Source of the DNA: Odontocerum albicorne
Taxonomy: Eukaryota > Arthropoda > Insecta > Trichoptera > Odontoceridae
Length of the DNA: 64,000 nucleotides
NCBI GenBank assembly: GCA_949825065.1
Contig: OX463842.1
Span: 1,495,501 to 1,559,500 of the forward strand
Direction: 5' to 3'
In this document: piece after piece, positions 44,553 to 56,118 of the stretch
Layout: every line of letters starts with the position of its first letter
Position numbering within the stretch: the stretch's first letter is position 1
Position numbers and translations under genes: made by a program
Notes under the pieces: model-generated
What the model was told of the DNA's origin: nothing
What the model saw: the letters and a program-made list of their open reading frames with translations, nothing else
Databases searched by the model: none

Positions 44553-44634
44553 TTATTTTTTTCAGTGTATTAAACTTCAAGTGCATTATGTGCATATTCG
44601 CATTTTTATTTTTATAAATGCATCTCGTAGGTTT

Positions 44635-44776
44635 TTTTTATTGGAGATGCCAGATGCGGGCTGGGCGGCTATTAGGGCACGGGCGGTCGAACTTTCTTGC
44701 GGGATTAGAGGCGATACATCACGACGCTCATCCATCCTCATTGCCGCACCGAATTCCAAGAGACGGGGGAAGCGTT
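44635..44776. other. GC-rich island of unknown origin (copy 2)
   Basis: Partner of 24,360-24,520; only one or two differences by eye. Confidence 0.35.
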
Positions 44777-45251
44777 AACCCATCTACTTTGTCTTAGCAG
44801 AGTCACATTTGGACACTTGTTAAAAGTTTTTATGTTACACCTACAATTTTCAAAATCATTTCCAACTTAAGCCTTATTTTACTTGGCCAAGTCGCGGTTA
44901 ATGAATACTATGGAAATCAAAATTAAGAACATAAATTAATGTATTTTTTTAAATTTCCAATATAACAGGCGACTGATATTTGATTTAATGAACACATATA
45001 AAAAGAATAAAACACTTGATCAACGGTTTTTGCTTTAAATTTGTGGAACTCTGGAGTTATTCCACTAAAAACATTCGTCTTAGATACACGTGTTTCTAAC
45101 TCCTATCTTAAGGACGACTTCACACTGAAAATAAATGGTTTTGTCTGTGGCATTTCCTTTTGATTTAAGAAATACTCGTATATGCATTAAAAAATCATTT
45201 TAATTTACAAAGTTTGCTGTAAAGAGATCTTTTTTAAATCAATTAGTTAGC
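44777..45251. other. unannotated (copy 2)
   Basis: Colinear with 24,521-24,984; nothing recognised. Confidence 0.35.
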
Positions 45252-45735
45252 ATATTATAACGCCATTTCCCTGTCGGTGTAGGCATAGAGGTTAGAACGT
45301 CAGATCCTATCTCGGCACATATCCTTAGCCTTTTCTACATCCATACACCTTCTCGTACAACTTTTACGATTTCTCTGACCTTTTATATTTCTTTTCCAAA
45401 ATATCATTGACTTAATCCAACCATACTTTCCTCGGTCTACTTCTCTCACGCCTTCCACTCACATTTGCACTTCCACTCTATTTTTTTTTGTTAATATTTC
45501 TCCATTAATTGGTTCCACATGCCCAAACTATCACATCGAACTCTTCTTCATCTTGCTCAACACCATCAACCTTTAGTTTCCACCACATTCATTGTTTATC
45601 ACTTCATTCTGTTTTCTATCATAAACTGTCACGCAATATATTTTTCCAATGCATATTTCTGTAGAATTTATTTTGCTCCTATAACTCCTTTCCACATCCA
45701 CGTTTCTCTCTCATACATCAAAGTTTGCACCATTT
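45252..45735 (-). pseudogene. RTE-A LINE relic (copy 2)
   Basis: Partner of 24,985-25,475 with the same motif order and its own indels. Confidence 0.65.
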
Positions 45736-46274
45736 CGTGTTGGTCTAGAATTGGGACAGGAGGACTAAATATAAAAGACCACAAACCAAGTAACGGGTGA
45801 TATTGTGGTCTTAACTGAAAGATAACGCCTAATGTAACAAATATGAAGAAGCGAAAACCATGTGAAAGGTCTAAACTACTTTTGAATCAAGAGTGAGAAA
45901 GGTTAATTTTATTTGGATTTAAAAAAATATAATAACCCAATCCGTTCTCGTTCCGCCGTTCATCTTACGGGCTTACACCCCGGAACTTGGTTATACAGTA
46001 ACAGCTGAAAAATATACCCTTGTTATTTCATTAGGTCTATCTCCCTCGCAGGTGATACAATTGTTTACTTTCCTCTATCTCAGATTGATGGTTGATATTG
46101 AGGCTCACCGTGTGTTAGGTTGATTGGACATCAAGTTTATATGGGAAGATATTTATCAAGTACTAAATATCAAAAGGGGCTGTTATAATCAGAATTTGCA
46201 ATTGTCATACTGGCATGGTGGAAAAATACTTGACATATATTTGTCAACTGTATACTTATCAAATATATTAATAT
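45736..46274. other. unannotated (copy 2)
   Basis: Colinear with 25,476-26,000. Confidence 0.35.
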
Positions 46275-46645
46275 GAACCGACTGGAAGCATTCGAAACAT
46301 TCGGAGAATGCTACGGATACCCTGGACGGATATGGTCAGCAGCACGAGGGTTCTTCAAAGAGCCAAAGTTGATAGAGAGTGGATGACTTATATTAAAATC
46401 CGAAAGGTGTCCTACTTGGGTAATGTACTAAGAGGAGCAAAGTACAAATTACTGCACCTGATCATCCAAGGCAAAGTGGAAGGCCGAAGAGTTGTTGGCA
46501 GGAGGCCGATCTCCTGGCTCCGCAATATACGTTATTGGACTGGCATAAGGGGCGATGGAGATCTTTTCCGGGGTGCCGGGGACAAATATGTCTACTCTCA
46601 GGTGATATTCAACGTTGGGGGGACCTGACATGACACTGGGAAGAA
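46275..46645 (+). pseudogene. RTE-B LINE ORF2 C-terminus, uninterrupted (copy 2)
   Basis: Open from 46,308 to 46,628: MLRIPWTDMVSSTRVLQRAK, KVSYLGNVLRGAKYKLLHLI, GRRPISWLRNIRYWTGIRG and YVYSQVIFNVGGT-stop, then ACACTGGGAAGAAGATA. The preceding NRLEAFETF is damaged. It represents the pre-insertion state of the site that carries the 4.46-kb LINE in copy 1. Confidence 0.8.
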
Positions 46646-47499
46646 GATACTTATCAAAATGAATTAAATTATTTTTTCTCTAAAAATTTTAATCAAGCGC
46701 TGTCCGTCAACTGGGAAATGTGTGGAGATCTGTTCCCTCTGCTAACTTTCACAAGGATAAAGTATGATGGTATATATGTTTGTATGATAAAAAGTGATTT
46801 AATAATTTAGAAAAAAAGACATACACTAAAGTGCACTTTTAATTTAAATTAAATAATAAAACTTAAAATTATTGACGAAAAATTCAAATCTTTATCTTAA
46901 ACTAACATGAGGATACAACAAGCAGTAGTAATATTGTAATAAATTACAGTCATTGTTTAAAGTTATTTAATAATTATATGTATATTTAAGTTCAATATAT
47001 AATATGTATGTATATCACAAAATATTACCAAACTTCACCAAGTAGACTACGTAATTGTCGAAGACTTATTTTATGGTAGTAAAGAACTTAGATTTGTTTT
47101 TAGTGGAACAACACTTACATAGAACAAGAATTGGATTTTTAGAGAATTTTATGGATAGATCTCGAGGTATAGAAAACACATGGGCTCACTTGTAGAACGT
47201 GATGCAAGTTGCTTTGCAGAATCGAAACCTTCCACATGTTGATGCAGGGTTACTCAACTCCAGAGGCAAAGTATGGTCCTTAATGTTTCGTTTATACTAG
47301 GTTGTTTATATTAATAAAGGAGAGCACAAAGTTTAAAGCTATTTCTATATATTTTTGTGATATTCTGGCCAATACTATATATGATATACTTATATTAAAT
47401 ATATCTACATTGTTGAAAAACTCATTTCCAAGTCTTTGCATACGAATTATAGAGGAGTTGATTTTATAACTAAACTTCACCTAAAGTCGAATGTGTAAC
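46646..47499. other. unannotated (copy 2)
   Basis: Colinear with 30,861-31,659. Confidence 0.35.
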
Positions 47500-47590
47500 T
47501 ATCACATATCGGAAGACCCACAAAGGTTTCTTTGCAGTTTGACCTTGATAAGTTTTCTGCGGTTTTCTTACCAAGTAAAATGTTAAAAAA
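47500..47590 (+). repeat. dispersed repeat B (copy 2)
   Basis: Partner of 31,660-31,745. Confidence 0.5.
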
Positions 47591-47720
47591 ACAAATTTAG
47601 AAAGAAAACCTTAAAGTGTGTAGTATTCAAATACGAGGGGAGGTCAATAACTTCGTGGAATGAAAGGGTTCAGGGAGGGAGTGGTAGTGCGCATGCGCAT
47701 GTCCTGATAATATGACTCAT

Positions 47721-48163
47721 CATCATCAGCCTGTCTCCGTCCAAAGTTGAACATAGACCTCCCTTCTCCTCCTACATTCCTCTCTTTCTTGGGCACATAT
47801 TTTCCAGTAGCTCCCGGCCACTTCTTCTAACGCAGTCTGACCACCGTGTCTGAGGACAGCCCACACTTCTTCTTTCCTGTCTTGGGCGCCACACCAGCAC
47901 TCTCTGGGTCCATCTATTATCTGTGCATCTGGCAATGTGTCTCGCCCAGTTCCACTTCTGAATGGTGACTCTTTCGGTGACATCAGCTACTTTGGTCTGC
48001 TGCCTTATCCATCCATTGGTCCTCCTATCCCTCAGAGAGATATTAAACATTCTTCTCTCCATGGCCCTCTGCGTCACCATGAGCACACCTGTCACAGTCA
48101 AAGGAAATACAATAGAGAAGGTTTCTTCTTATGTATATCTGGGACATACAACAAGACTGGGCA
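47721..48163 (-). mobile_element. RTE-C LINE with 5' inversion (twin-primed), copy 2
   Basis: Perfect 14-bp target duplication ATAATATGACTCAT at 47,707-47,720 and 48,164-48,177. The minus part runs from the (TGA)n tail to VTQRAMERRMFNISLRDR (ending about 48,085). The plus part (about 48,090-48,163) reads VTVKGNTIEKVSSYVYLGHT. In RTE order the plus part lies upstream of the minus part with a block missing between, the signature of twin priming. Confidence 0.85.
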
Positions 48164-48177
48164 ATAATATGACTCAT

Positions 48178-48577
48178 TATAAGTAAATTCACCAAGTTTT
48201 AGTCTTATTTTGACAGTATTGTTTAATATATGCAGAGTATGCTAAACGTTAATAACATCCCAAGCATGGAATAAATTGAGTATCGCATCGCCAATAAGTT
48301 TTTCACAAAACAGGGGAACCCCACCCCAAATCATTTTGGAAGAGATAGCGGTTTACGGGGACTATTACCCTGGAAAAAGTATGGTTTGAAACTGGAATAG
48401 TATTTTTAAGCATGGGAGAGAATCGATTGAAGACGACCTCCCACCAGGACGGGTTTAGCTGGAAGAGATTTTTTCACTTAACATTAAATTGTCTATATAT
48501 AGATATAGTTTGCTTTCTGCTTCTACTCAAATATAATTTATTCCCGGATATTCTGGTAATCTGTCAACAAAGGGTGT
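48178..48577. other. unannotated (copy 2)
   Basis: Colinear with 32,339-32,734. Confidence 0.35.
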
Positions 48578-48812
48578 TGTGTTTCTTCAGACACATATTG
48601 CGACACGATGATATAAGTCTGGAAAAAAAACTGTCATACTGCGAAATGTTATTGACATGAGACCAAGAGACCGCGTACCCATACGATTAATATCCTTGCG
48701 TCGAACATCTAGTGAGGTGAAATCCACACTGTGTGAGGCTCCACATCAGGCCGGAAAAAGAAATGGCTGGAGAAATATCATCATGAAGTTGAAGACCATC
48801 AGTGTGTTTGAA
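48578..48812 (+). pseudogene. RTE-D LINE relic (copy 2)
   Basis: Partner of 32,735-33,000 with small deletions, including loss of most of the (GAC)n tail. Confidence 0.5.
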
Positions 48813-49159
48813 ATGATAATTAAAAAATGATTGCGTCAAGATATTAAGTTGAGAATATATTTCAATATATAAATAAAACTATTAACCTTAATCGATAAGG
48901 GTCCACACAGAGTAGTAACACATATGGTACCGTATAACGCCTTTTGGGGTCAGGGCGCTAATCCGTAATTACGCCACTGATCCTGTAGTGCCCCCAACAG
49001 GGGTTCACGTGTCACTTTTAATTGTTATTCATACCATATTACATCCATGAGGCTTATTTCATACCCTAAGAGAAGGCTGTACTTGTTAATTTACTCGCTT
49101 GAAGTGTTATAATATTAATATCTAGATTTTCGAAAGATTAATAGATACGCACCATCATA
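48813..49159. other. unannotated, near-identical to copy 1
   Basis: See 33,001-33,350. Confidence 0.35.
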
Positions 49160-50345
49160 CTGTTACATTGTTGGGGTAGGCAGAAATAACACTGCGTCAT
49201 TGTTTCTTATTTCTACACACACATTTTGAATGTTCTATATCTTTATACCTCCTAAAATTTCTTTTACTTCTAATATTTTCTTCTTTCAAAGTATCATTCG
49301 CTTGATCAAACCATATTTAATATACCTCTACTTCTTCTTCAGGACCCCCCAACGTTGACTATCACCTGAGAATAGGTTTAATTTATCTCCATAGTGATTT
49401 CCTGGAGAGGGATATCCAGAGTGGTTTCCCTTTGCCTTTTCTGGAGAATTTTCTGTTGGGGTTACCTTCCCTTAGCTGGGTGGATCCAGTTTTATGGCGC
49501 TGGAAAACTCGCCATTCGTCCACTCTCTATCTGCTATGGCACTGATGAAAAGGTCAGTGGTCACATTGCCCAAGGTTCTAGGGGCCTGAGATACCACTCG
49601 TGAACGCTAGAGAGATGTACTTGGTAGTTCTGTTACAGGTAACATTGCAACGTGGCGCATTACGAAATTTTGTAGAAATATACTTTCCAGCCAAGCATAC
49701 TCCATCGTAGCCCTACTACCCATTAGAACCCCAATATACCTCTTCGACGCCTTAATTCACATTTGCACTGCACATTTGTTTTATTAGTTTTTCACACATA
49801 TATTTTCCACGTTCCCAAACCATTTATGTGTGCTCTTCTTCATCTTACACAGCACATCAGCTTAAAGATCACATTCATCCTTAATCACATTATTCCATAT
49901 TCCGTCATAAATTGTCCCCTTTGTTTTCTTCTCTAGCATTTATTCACTTCCTTATAGTATCATAATAAAATACTGTGGCGCTCTACCATCTTTCAAATTT
50001 CGAAACTGTCTGGTTCGAGTTTATATGTTTTAGTACCCCAATAATTTTGTTTCTTATCACTACACGCCGTCAGATATTTCTAACAACTCTTTCATAATAT
50101 GTAAAAGTACTATCTACATAAATAGCGGAATTCGTCAACTTGCTCCAATCGTTTTCTACACTTTTCTATCTTTTCATTTTCTGGCTTTTTTTTGCATCTC
50201 TCGTGCACTTAACTCATCAAACTCTATAATTCATCTTCACTCTCCACCCACACCACCGTGTCATATACACACAGCAATCTGTTTATGTTACTATTCGACA
50301 TTTGTATGTCACCAATTGACCTCTGCAATTCTTTCACACATGATA
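49160..50345 (-). pseudogene. RTE-A LINE relic with nested insert (copy 2)
   Basis: Partner of 33,355-34,560, interrupted at the same point. Confidence 0.65.
49332..49732 (-). mobile_element. short retroposon with RTE-B-type 3' end (copy 2)
   Basis: Flanked by AATATACCTCT (49,319-49,330) and AATATACCTCTTC (49,733-49,745). The 3' end has lost ~12 bases relative to copy 1. Confidence 0.7.
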
Positions 50346-51407
50346 TGTTAATACTTATCGACATTAATTCGAGTTTGAAAATATGCTGAAGGGTTCATAT
50401 TAATTTATGGACAACCAATTTTAATACAATCTTGTTGACGTATTAAAATATTTATGTATCTTTCGACCAACCTAATAGGCTACCTCTGAAGTAAGGGCAG
50501 GTTGTTGGGTCGGAGATATTCAAGAAGATTCTTAAGATCACTGTTATTTAGAAATGTTACGTTGAAAGGTTAATTGAAGTGATATTTAGCCACTAAATGG
50601 TGGAAACGAAAGGTAAAGCCGACATGAAACACGCAAAATTATAAAAGTGTAGTGTTTTTCTATCACTGTTTGAAACGTGTCAATAACACAGCAAATCTAA
50701 CGTTGGTTGGGAACTCATCCCACAGTCTCACTGTTAGTTATATAGCAGGGGTGGCCAACTTGTTTATTCGTAAAAATATATTTAGATAACCTACCCTTTT
50801 TTTGTCTACCAGCCATCGCCCGCACTAGTTATAACTAAAACAAGCAAATGAATAGGAAATCGGAATTTCAAAGACTTAGTTAGATATGAAGTAGAGAAGT
50901 AATGGGCAAGCCAAAGGCTGGTATATCATTCTAAGGATAACTAGAGAGTAAGTACATGTCACGAGTGTTGCTAGAGCGAATCCAGTACCGAGTGCCGGGG
51001 GTGAAATTCTCGCAGTATCTTTTAAACCGTGTTCAAGTTTCCAAAGCAATTTAAACTTATTTAAGTTTAAATTAATTTTTATACGTTTCAAATTACATGC
51101 ACATTTGGCGGGGAACTTTGTCTTGTTGCGAATCGCGAATTCTCCGCCCGAGACTCGGTTATGAATTGTATTTGAGTTGAAGATTAATGAGATCAAATCA
51201 AAATTCTCGACTTGGGTTTTTTCTCAACACGAATCAGCGGTAATTGGATTCTAGTTTAAGTTCAACTTTAGCAATTTTCTTTTATTCTCTGTTTTGTTTT
51301 ATTATATTCCCTTTCTCGTTATCAATTTTGAGAATTGTTGAATAACTAGTTATTTTTTTAAGCAGATTAATGGATGGATGTGAGAAACGTATAAACCTTA
51401 CTACTTC
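50346..51407. other. unannotated, conserved block (copy 2)
   Basis: Colinear with 34,561-35,615. Near 50,744, CAGGGGTGGCCAACTTG is a better-preserved single hAT-like terminus. Confidence 0.35.
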
Positions 51408-51411
51408 TTAA

Positions 51412-51976
51412 CCCTTCCTTCCCTGTGATGTGTAACTAGTACACTAAAAACTTGAATATGTCTATAAATATAATAAATACTGGATTCAGATTTTAGGTTT
51501 TCCTCCGTAATATAATAATAATAATTAGCACTTATCGGCCACATCGATTATTTTGTGAAAATCGGGAATAAATTCACCAATACAATCAAACGTGTGCCAG
51601 TGTGTGACGTAGGTATAATCATTCTAAAAAACCGCTATGGGTGAGGAAACGACGCTATTCACCTCTCACTCTCACTCTTCTTCGGTATATGGGAACGTAA
51701 GAAATAGAATCTCAGTTCGCTCGCTTCCGTAGCTCGCGGGGATCCGTTTGAGGTGGTCTCTTCGCCCGTTTTGTGAACGTCGGCCGATGTTTTATTTTCT
51801 TCATGTTTTCATCAATTAAATTTCAATTATTATCACTTTTGACGTCAAATTTAATTAATTTAAGTGATTGACTATGAATATTCTTAGTTTCCCGATTTTA
51901 AATCGCTCTTTCTTACATGTGTATTGAATACACAGCACCGGAACGCGCGGATTTTTTCAGCACAGGAAGGGAAAGG
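51412..51976 (+). mobile_element. piggyBac-like MITE, copy D (copy 2 only)
   Basis: Flanked by intact TTAA on both sides (51,408-51,411 and 51,977-51,980). Left end CCCTTCCTTCCCTGTGATG, right end CAGCACAGGAAGGGAAAGG. The duplication partner has a single TTAA at 35,616-35,619 and no element, so this is a clean filled/empty pair. Intact ends suggest recent movement. Confidence 0.9.
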
Positions 51977-52024
51977 TTAAAATGAAGGAAAATTTGATGA
52001 AATTATTTAGCACAAACATACTAT

Positions 52025-52440
52025 CACGCCATTTTACTGTCGAGGTAGGTAGATATGGAAGAACACCACACATTCCTTTCTTGGCAGACTTCCTTCGCCT
52101 GTTCTGCATTCTACGATTTATTTGACTTATTAAATTTCCTTCTTTCAAAATATCATTCACTTGATATAACCATACTGTTTCCTCTACCACTCATATTTGC
52201 AATTATATTTGTTATGTTAATATTTCTTCATTCATTCATTCTACATGCCCAAATCATCTCTGAGTGCTCTTCTTCATCTTACTCAACACATCAGTTCATA
52301 TTCATCCCTAATTATTTCGTTTCATATTTTATCAAACGTATTCAACTCATATATTATTCTTAGTAGATGTATATTATATATTATACAGCATTTATTCGGC
52401 TCTTATCCGTCGTTTTCCACGTCCACGTATTATTATTTCG
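52025..52440 (-). pseudogene. RTE-A LINE relic (copy 2)
   Basis: Partner of 35,664-36,090. Confidence 0.65.
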
Positions 52441-52449
52441 TATTATTAT

Positions 52450-52645
52450 TTCGTTGTATAGAGTACAACCTGACGAGTTTAGTGCATTATCGCGATCTCA
52501 TCTAACCAGTCAGAAGGGTATATAATATATGTGACCTTAAGTGAAGACTAGATCCCGTTATAAACAAATTTGGTAACGACCGAAATTAAACTCGTAACTC
52601 CCGGGTTGGCAATGAGGCATCTTACGAACTGGTCCACCAAGTTCA
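52450..52645 (-). mobile_element. SINE-A (copy 2)
   Basis: Partner of 36,115-36,325 with the same head and tail. Confidence 0.65.
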
Positions 52646-53049
52646 TCTCTTTTCACCACTTAAGAATAATCTTCTGAACGGGACTGCTTCGGATATTGAC
52701 ATACGAGTATTTCATATCACATTACCAAAAGCAAAAGTAGACTTTCTCCTAAGATTGAGCGCGTTAGAAAGCACTCATCAACGTGTTTAAGTGACTGTGA
52801 ATATATGTGTATGTTTGTGTTTATATATGTACGCATATAATTTATTTTTTTTATTTTATATTACTTTTTTTTCTGTATAATTTTTTTTAATTTTTAATGT
52901 TAAAATTTCTTGTATTTTTAAAGTAATAGGGCTAAGCCTGTTTTGAGAAAATAAATAAAACAAATAAATTAGAACAAACTTTAACCAGTATTAACAAAAA
53001 CCCTTAAATTTTGGGTACTGTCAGATCAGATCATCTTCAATATTACTTA
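52646..53049. other. unannotated (copy 2)
   Basis: Lacks the 311-bp copy-1 insert. Confidence 0.35.
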
Positions 53050-54095
53050 TTCCCAAGAAGTTAGAGGAGGCATATTTTGGAGAAGGCTTACGTACAACCT
53101 CGTCAGATAAAAGTTAGTTTTTTGACCTCACAATATTGCTAATGTCACAAGAGAGATCAACCTGAATAGTAAAATAAAAATCAGAGCAAATGGGAAATAT
53201 ACTAAACCCATTAAAACATCAGTTGGAATCAGACAAGGCGATAGCCTAAGCCCATTTCTCTTTAACTGCATAATGGATAATGTCATTACAGAGGTTGCAT
53301 CTCTCAAGTTGGGATACAGTCTTGGTAAGGAAGCGGTGGGAATTCTCTGTTATGCTGACGACGCTACTAAAAATGACTTACAGAGAATGCTCACAAAGTT
53401 CGATGAATCCTGCTCAAAGTACAATATGATTATCTCCGTAGCAAAAACCAAGTACGAGTATATGACCTTCTTCAAATACCCACTAGAGTGCAGAATTTCA
53501 GTACATGACGAGCCAATTGAACAAGCAACCCAGTTCAGATATCTTGGCAGTGAACTGCTCAGCTCTCATGACCCCAGAGAAGTAATTCTTTAGGTAGATA
53601 AAGCTGCAGTTGTGGCGGGCTGCCTGAGATATATCATATGGAGGAATAAAGATATGAGAACGGATAGCAGGGTACGCATTTATAAGACCTGTGTGCGACC
53701 TATCCTCACATATGGCATCGAAGCGAGGGCGGACACTGTCAGGACAAAAAGTATGCTAAGGACAACGGAAATGAAAACTCTGCGCGCTATTGCTGGGAAG
53801 ACTTTGCGTGATCGTGTAAGGAACACCACAATCCGAGAGGTCTGTGAGATCCAAGATGTGGTCAGATGGGGACGACAGCGTCGACGATACTGGTACCAAC
53901 ATGTACAGAGAATGAATTCCACAAGAATTCCATACATAGCTCTGCATGGGGTGCTAGATGGACGGCATCCACCGGGGAGACCCCCGAAACGATGGAGAGA
54001 TAGCTGGAGCTCAGCATCATATGACAATCCTGCAGTAACAGACTCTCGAGAGTCTACAGAAAGTTTAAGAAGAAGAAGAATATGGTTGAGGATTG
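53050..54095 (+). pseudogene. RTE-F LINE reverse transcriptase, C-terminal half (copy 2)
   Basis: Same element as 37,030-38,085. Frame 53,273-53,593 holds GILCYADDATKNDLQ: YADD intact, but the residues after it (LIAEN in copy 1) are deleted. A shift at ~53,590 separates 53,612-54,106 (AGCLRYIIWRNKDMRTDSRV.., GRPPKRWRDSWSSAS). Each copy has its own lesions. Confidence 0.85.
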
Positions 54096-54809
54096 TTAGC
54101 TCGTAATATTTCAATAGTTCGTAACTAACTCAGCATGTCATGTTGCACGTTCCTTGTAGGCCCACTTGGCAAAATATTTTGTTTCGTAGTGAAGTGGTTG
54201 CAACTAATTATTTGTACTACTCTTGCATAACAAAACTACACAGATTGGATAATCAATAAGGTCATTATCAATATGACTGTGGTTACTAACAGGAGTAAAG
54301 TGAATGAAGAAATTGTTCTTGCCGGGATGAATTGATTGAATTGTATTGATTTGCTGTGTTGTTTTCTTTGACTTGTACTGTTTTTTTCCTATTTTATAAC
54401 GTAAAATTTTTTATGTTGTTGTTTTTTAATGTTTGTATCAAGGTAAAAAATATTATGGTGATGGTGCTGATACGTGTTGTTAAATTTCCCATGGACTTAC
54501 TTTAGCACTAAGCAATCATTTTTGGAATCAGAATATATAGAGGGTAGATCCTCACCTCCCAACTGATTAATAGCCTGAGGGTTTTGGCTGTTTTGCTTCT
54601 AGCAAGGACCGAAGCCGAAGAACGGGACGCCTGGAGCCAGGGACCGCAGCAGGGTTCGCTGTCTAAATTTATTTATATACTTAAACTGTTTTTTGACCTT
54701 CGTGATAAAAAAAATCTAACATAACAATTCAAAAATAAAATTGATATATTAGCAGTGATAAACAATAAAAATACCGTTTACAGAATACACTTTCCTTTAG
54801 GGTGCTTTT
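54096..54809. other. unannotated (copy 2)
   Basis: Colinear with 38,086-38,804. Confidence 0.35.
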
Positions 54810-54930
54810 CCTCGGGATTCGAACCCACTATTCTTGACAGATTAAAATATTACAAAATAAATATATATATCATATATGTTACTCGTAAGTTAAGTGTAAG
54901 GATAGGAAGGCTGTGGATTCAAGACATATA
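54810..54930 (-). mobile_element. SINE-B (copy 2), crosses the duplication edge
   Basis: B box GTGGGTTCGAATCCCGAGG on the minus strand, AT spacer, then the A-like side with CAGCCTTCCTATCCTTACAC. The part right of 54,868 has no partner in copy 1, where (TA)n begins. Confidence 0.55.
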
Positions 54931-55099
54931 CCACTACAATGTTATATGTCAAAATCTTTTATGTTGTGCTTTTTTTTTTGGAAGTTAAAATCTCTTTTTA
55001 ACTAGAATTTCACATTTGTTAGCTTTATTTTATTTCCTTATAAAAATGTTTAAAAATGTTTCGTTTGAATGGAATGGGTGAAAGTTTCGTTTACCCTGT

Positions 55100-55235
55100 T
55101 TATGTAGGCAGAAAGAAAAAAGCTACATACTTTCTTATTTTGAAATACACATTTCACCTCTTACACATCCATATACCTTCTCATTTAAATCCTACGTTGT
55201 CTCTAACTTTTTACTCTTAATTATAATAATAAAAA
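55100..55235 (-). pseudogene. RTE-A LINE fragment
   Basis: ATGTAGGCAGAAAGAAAAAA through CACATCCATATACCTTCTCA matches the C-terminal edge of other minus RTE-A copies. Confidence 0.45.
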
Positions 55236-55264
55236 AAAATACGCACAATATCCTTTCATTAACA

Positions 55265-55520
55265 ATTAATTATATTTCGCCGTTAAGAGTGAACTCTCCT
55301 CAAGGGCACTATAACTCGGGACACAATCCCACTATTATTAAGAGATTTAAAATTTTACAAAATAAATGTATACAAGTTGAGTAAAGGGATAGGAAGGTCG
55401 TGGCTACACACATAATATGTGGTACTTTCCACCACTTGCATATGTTAAGAAAAACATATTTGTTAGAATGCCACATAAAACTAACTAAAAAATGACAAAC
55501 TACATAGAAGCTTTGTAGAA
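55265..55520 (-). mobile_element. SINE-B, longest copy, with repeat B attached
   Basis: Minus strand: CAAAGCTTCTATGTAGTTTG and TTAACAAATATGTTTTTCTT (repeat B), then CACGACCTTCCTATCCC, the AT spacer, a mutated B box (GTGGGATTGTGTCCCGAG) and GCCCTTGAGGAGAGTTCACT. It shows that repeat B is the 5' side of the SINE-B unit. Confidence 0.5.
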
Positions 55521-55654
55521 ATACAATATAAATAAGCTTTATAAGGCTTACCCAAACTAAATAAAAAACAAACCCATGTGAATAATTTAATATATTATTT
55601 AAAGTTAAGGCATTAACATTGTGGAGGTTTAGAGACATTGTGATTTGTTTTTTT

Positions 55655-56118
55655 TTTAAAACACTGTTTATTCCACATTTTAACCCTACCGGTTTCAAAG
55701 CATCAGGGGAGCACATCGCCATAAGGACAGTCTGCGATAGTCGCTTACTTTGTGCGGGGCGCCTGAGGACTGGGAGCGGATGGCTAAAGACCGTGAGGGG
55801 TGGAGAGCTGTATGCTCTCGGGCTGATGGCGTCTCAGCGGCTAGACGTGTGAGAAACAGTCAGCATGGCCAGGCGGCTGAGCAGGGTTCACATGTCTGTG
55901 GCATTTGCGGGAGGGAGTGCGCATCTAGGATCGGGCTGTTTTCTCACAGAAGATCACACGATCGACGTGGAAGAACGGTTCAAGATTAACGTTGAAGTAG
56001 CGAGGGGATCCTCGACTACGAGGCCCGGCAACGACGATGACGAGGGCAGCACAAACCTTGAAACCGGTAGAGTTATACCGTTATAAAAAGTGGAATAAAC
56101 AGTGTTTGATAAAAACAA
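55655..56118. mobile_element. TIR-flanked element enclosing a LINE zinc-finger tail
   Basis: The left arm AACACTGTTTATTCCAC, then TACCGGTTTCAA (about 55,660-55,700), recurs inverted at about 56,056-56,108 (TTGAAACCGGTAGA, then GTGGAATAAACAGTGTTT). The arms diverge in the middle. The enclosed ~350 bp are GC-rich. No clear target duplication was found. Confidence 0.6.
55690..55989 (+). pseudogene. LINE ORF2 C-terminal end with C2H2-like finger
   Basis: Frame 55,750-55,989 reads APEDWERMAKDREGWRAVCS then HVCGICGRECASRIGLFSHR and RSHD. The W-x-x-MA-x-DR-x-x-WR block plus a terminal C-x2-C-x12-H-x3-H finger is how many LINE ORF2 proteins end. It has no start of its own and lacks the RT upstream. 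Bases 55,990-56,045 continue as an inverted piece of repeat C. Confidence 0.6.

Larger units (their letters stand above)
39573..54868 (+). repeat. large direct duplication, copy 2 (~15.3 kb)
   Basis: Partner of 18,768-38,860, same order and orientation. It lacks the copy-1 insertions listed there. It gains the piggyBac-like MITE at 51,412-51,976 and short segments near 41,562, 42,797-42,877 and 47,425. After 54,868 the sequence is unique. Confidence 0.95.
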
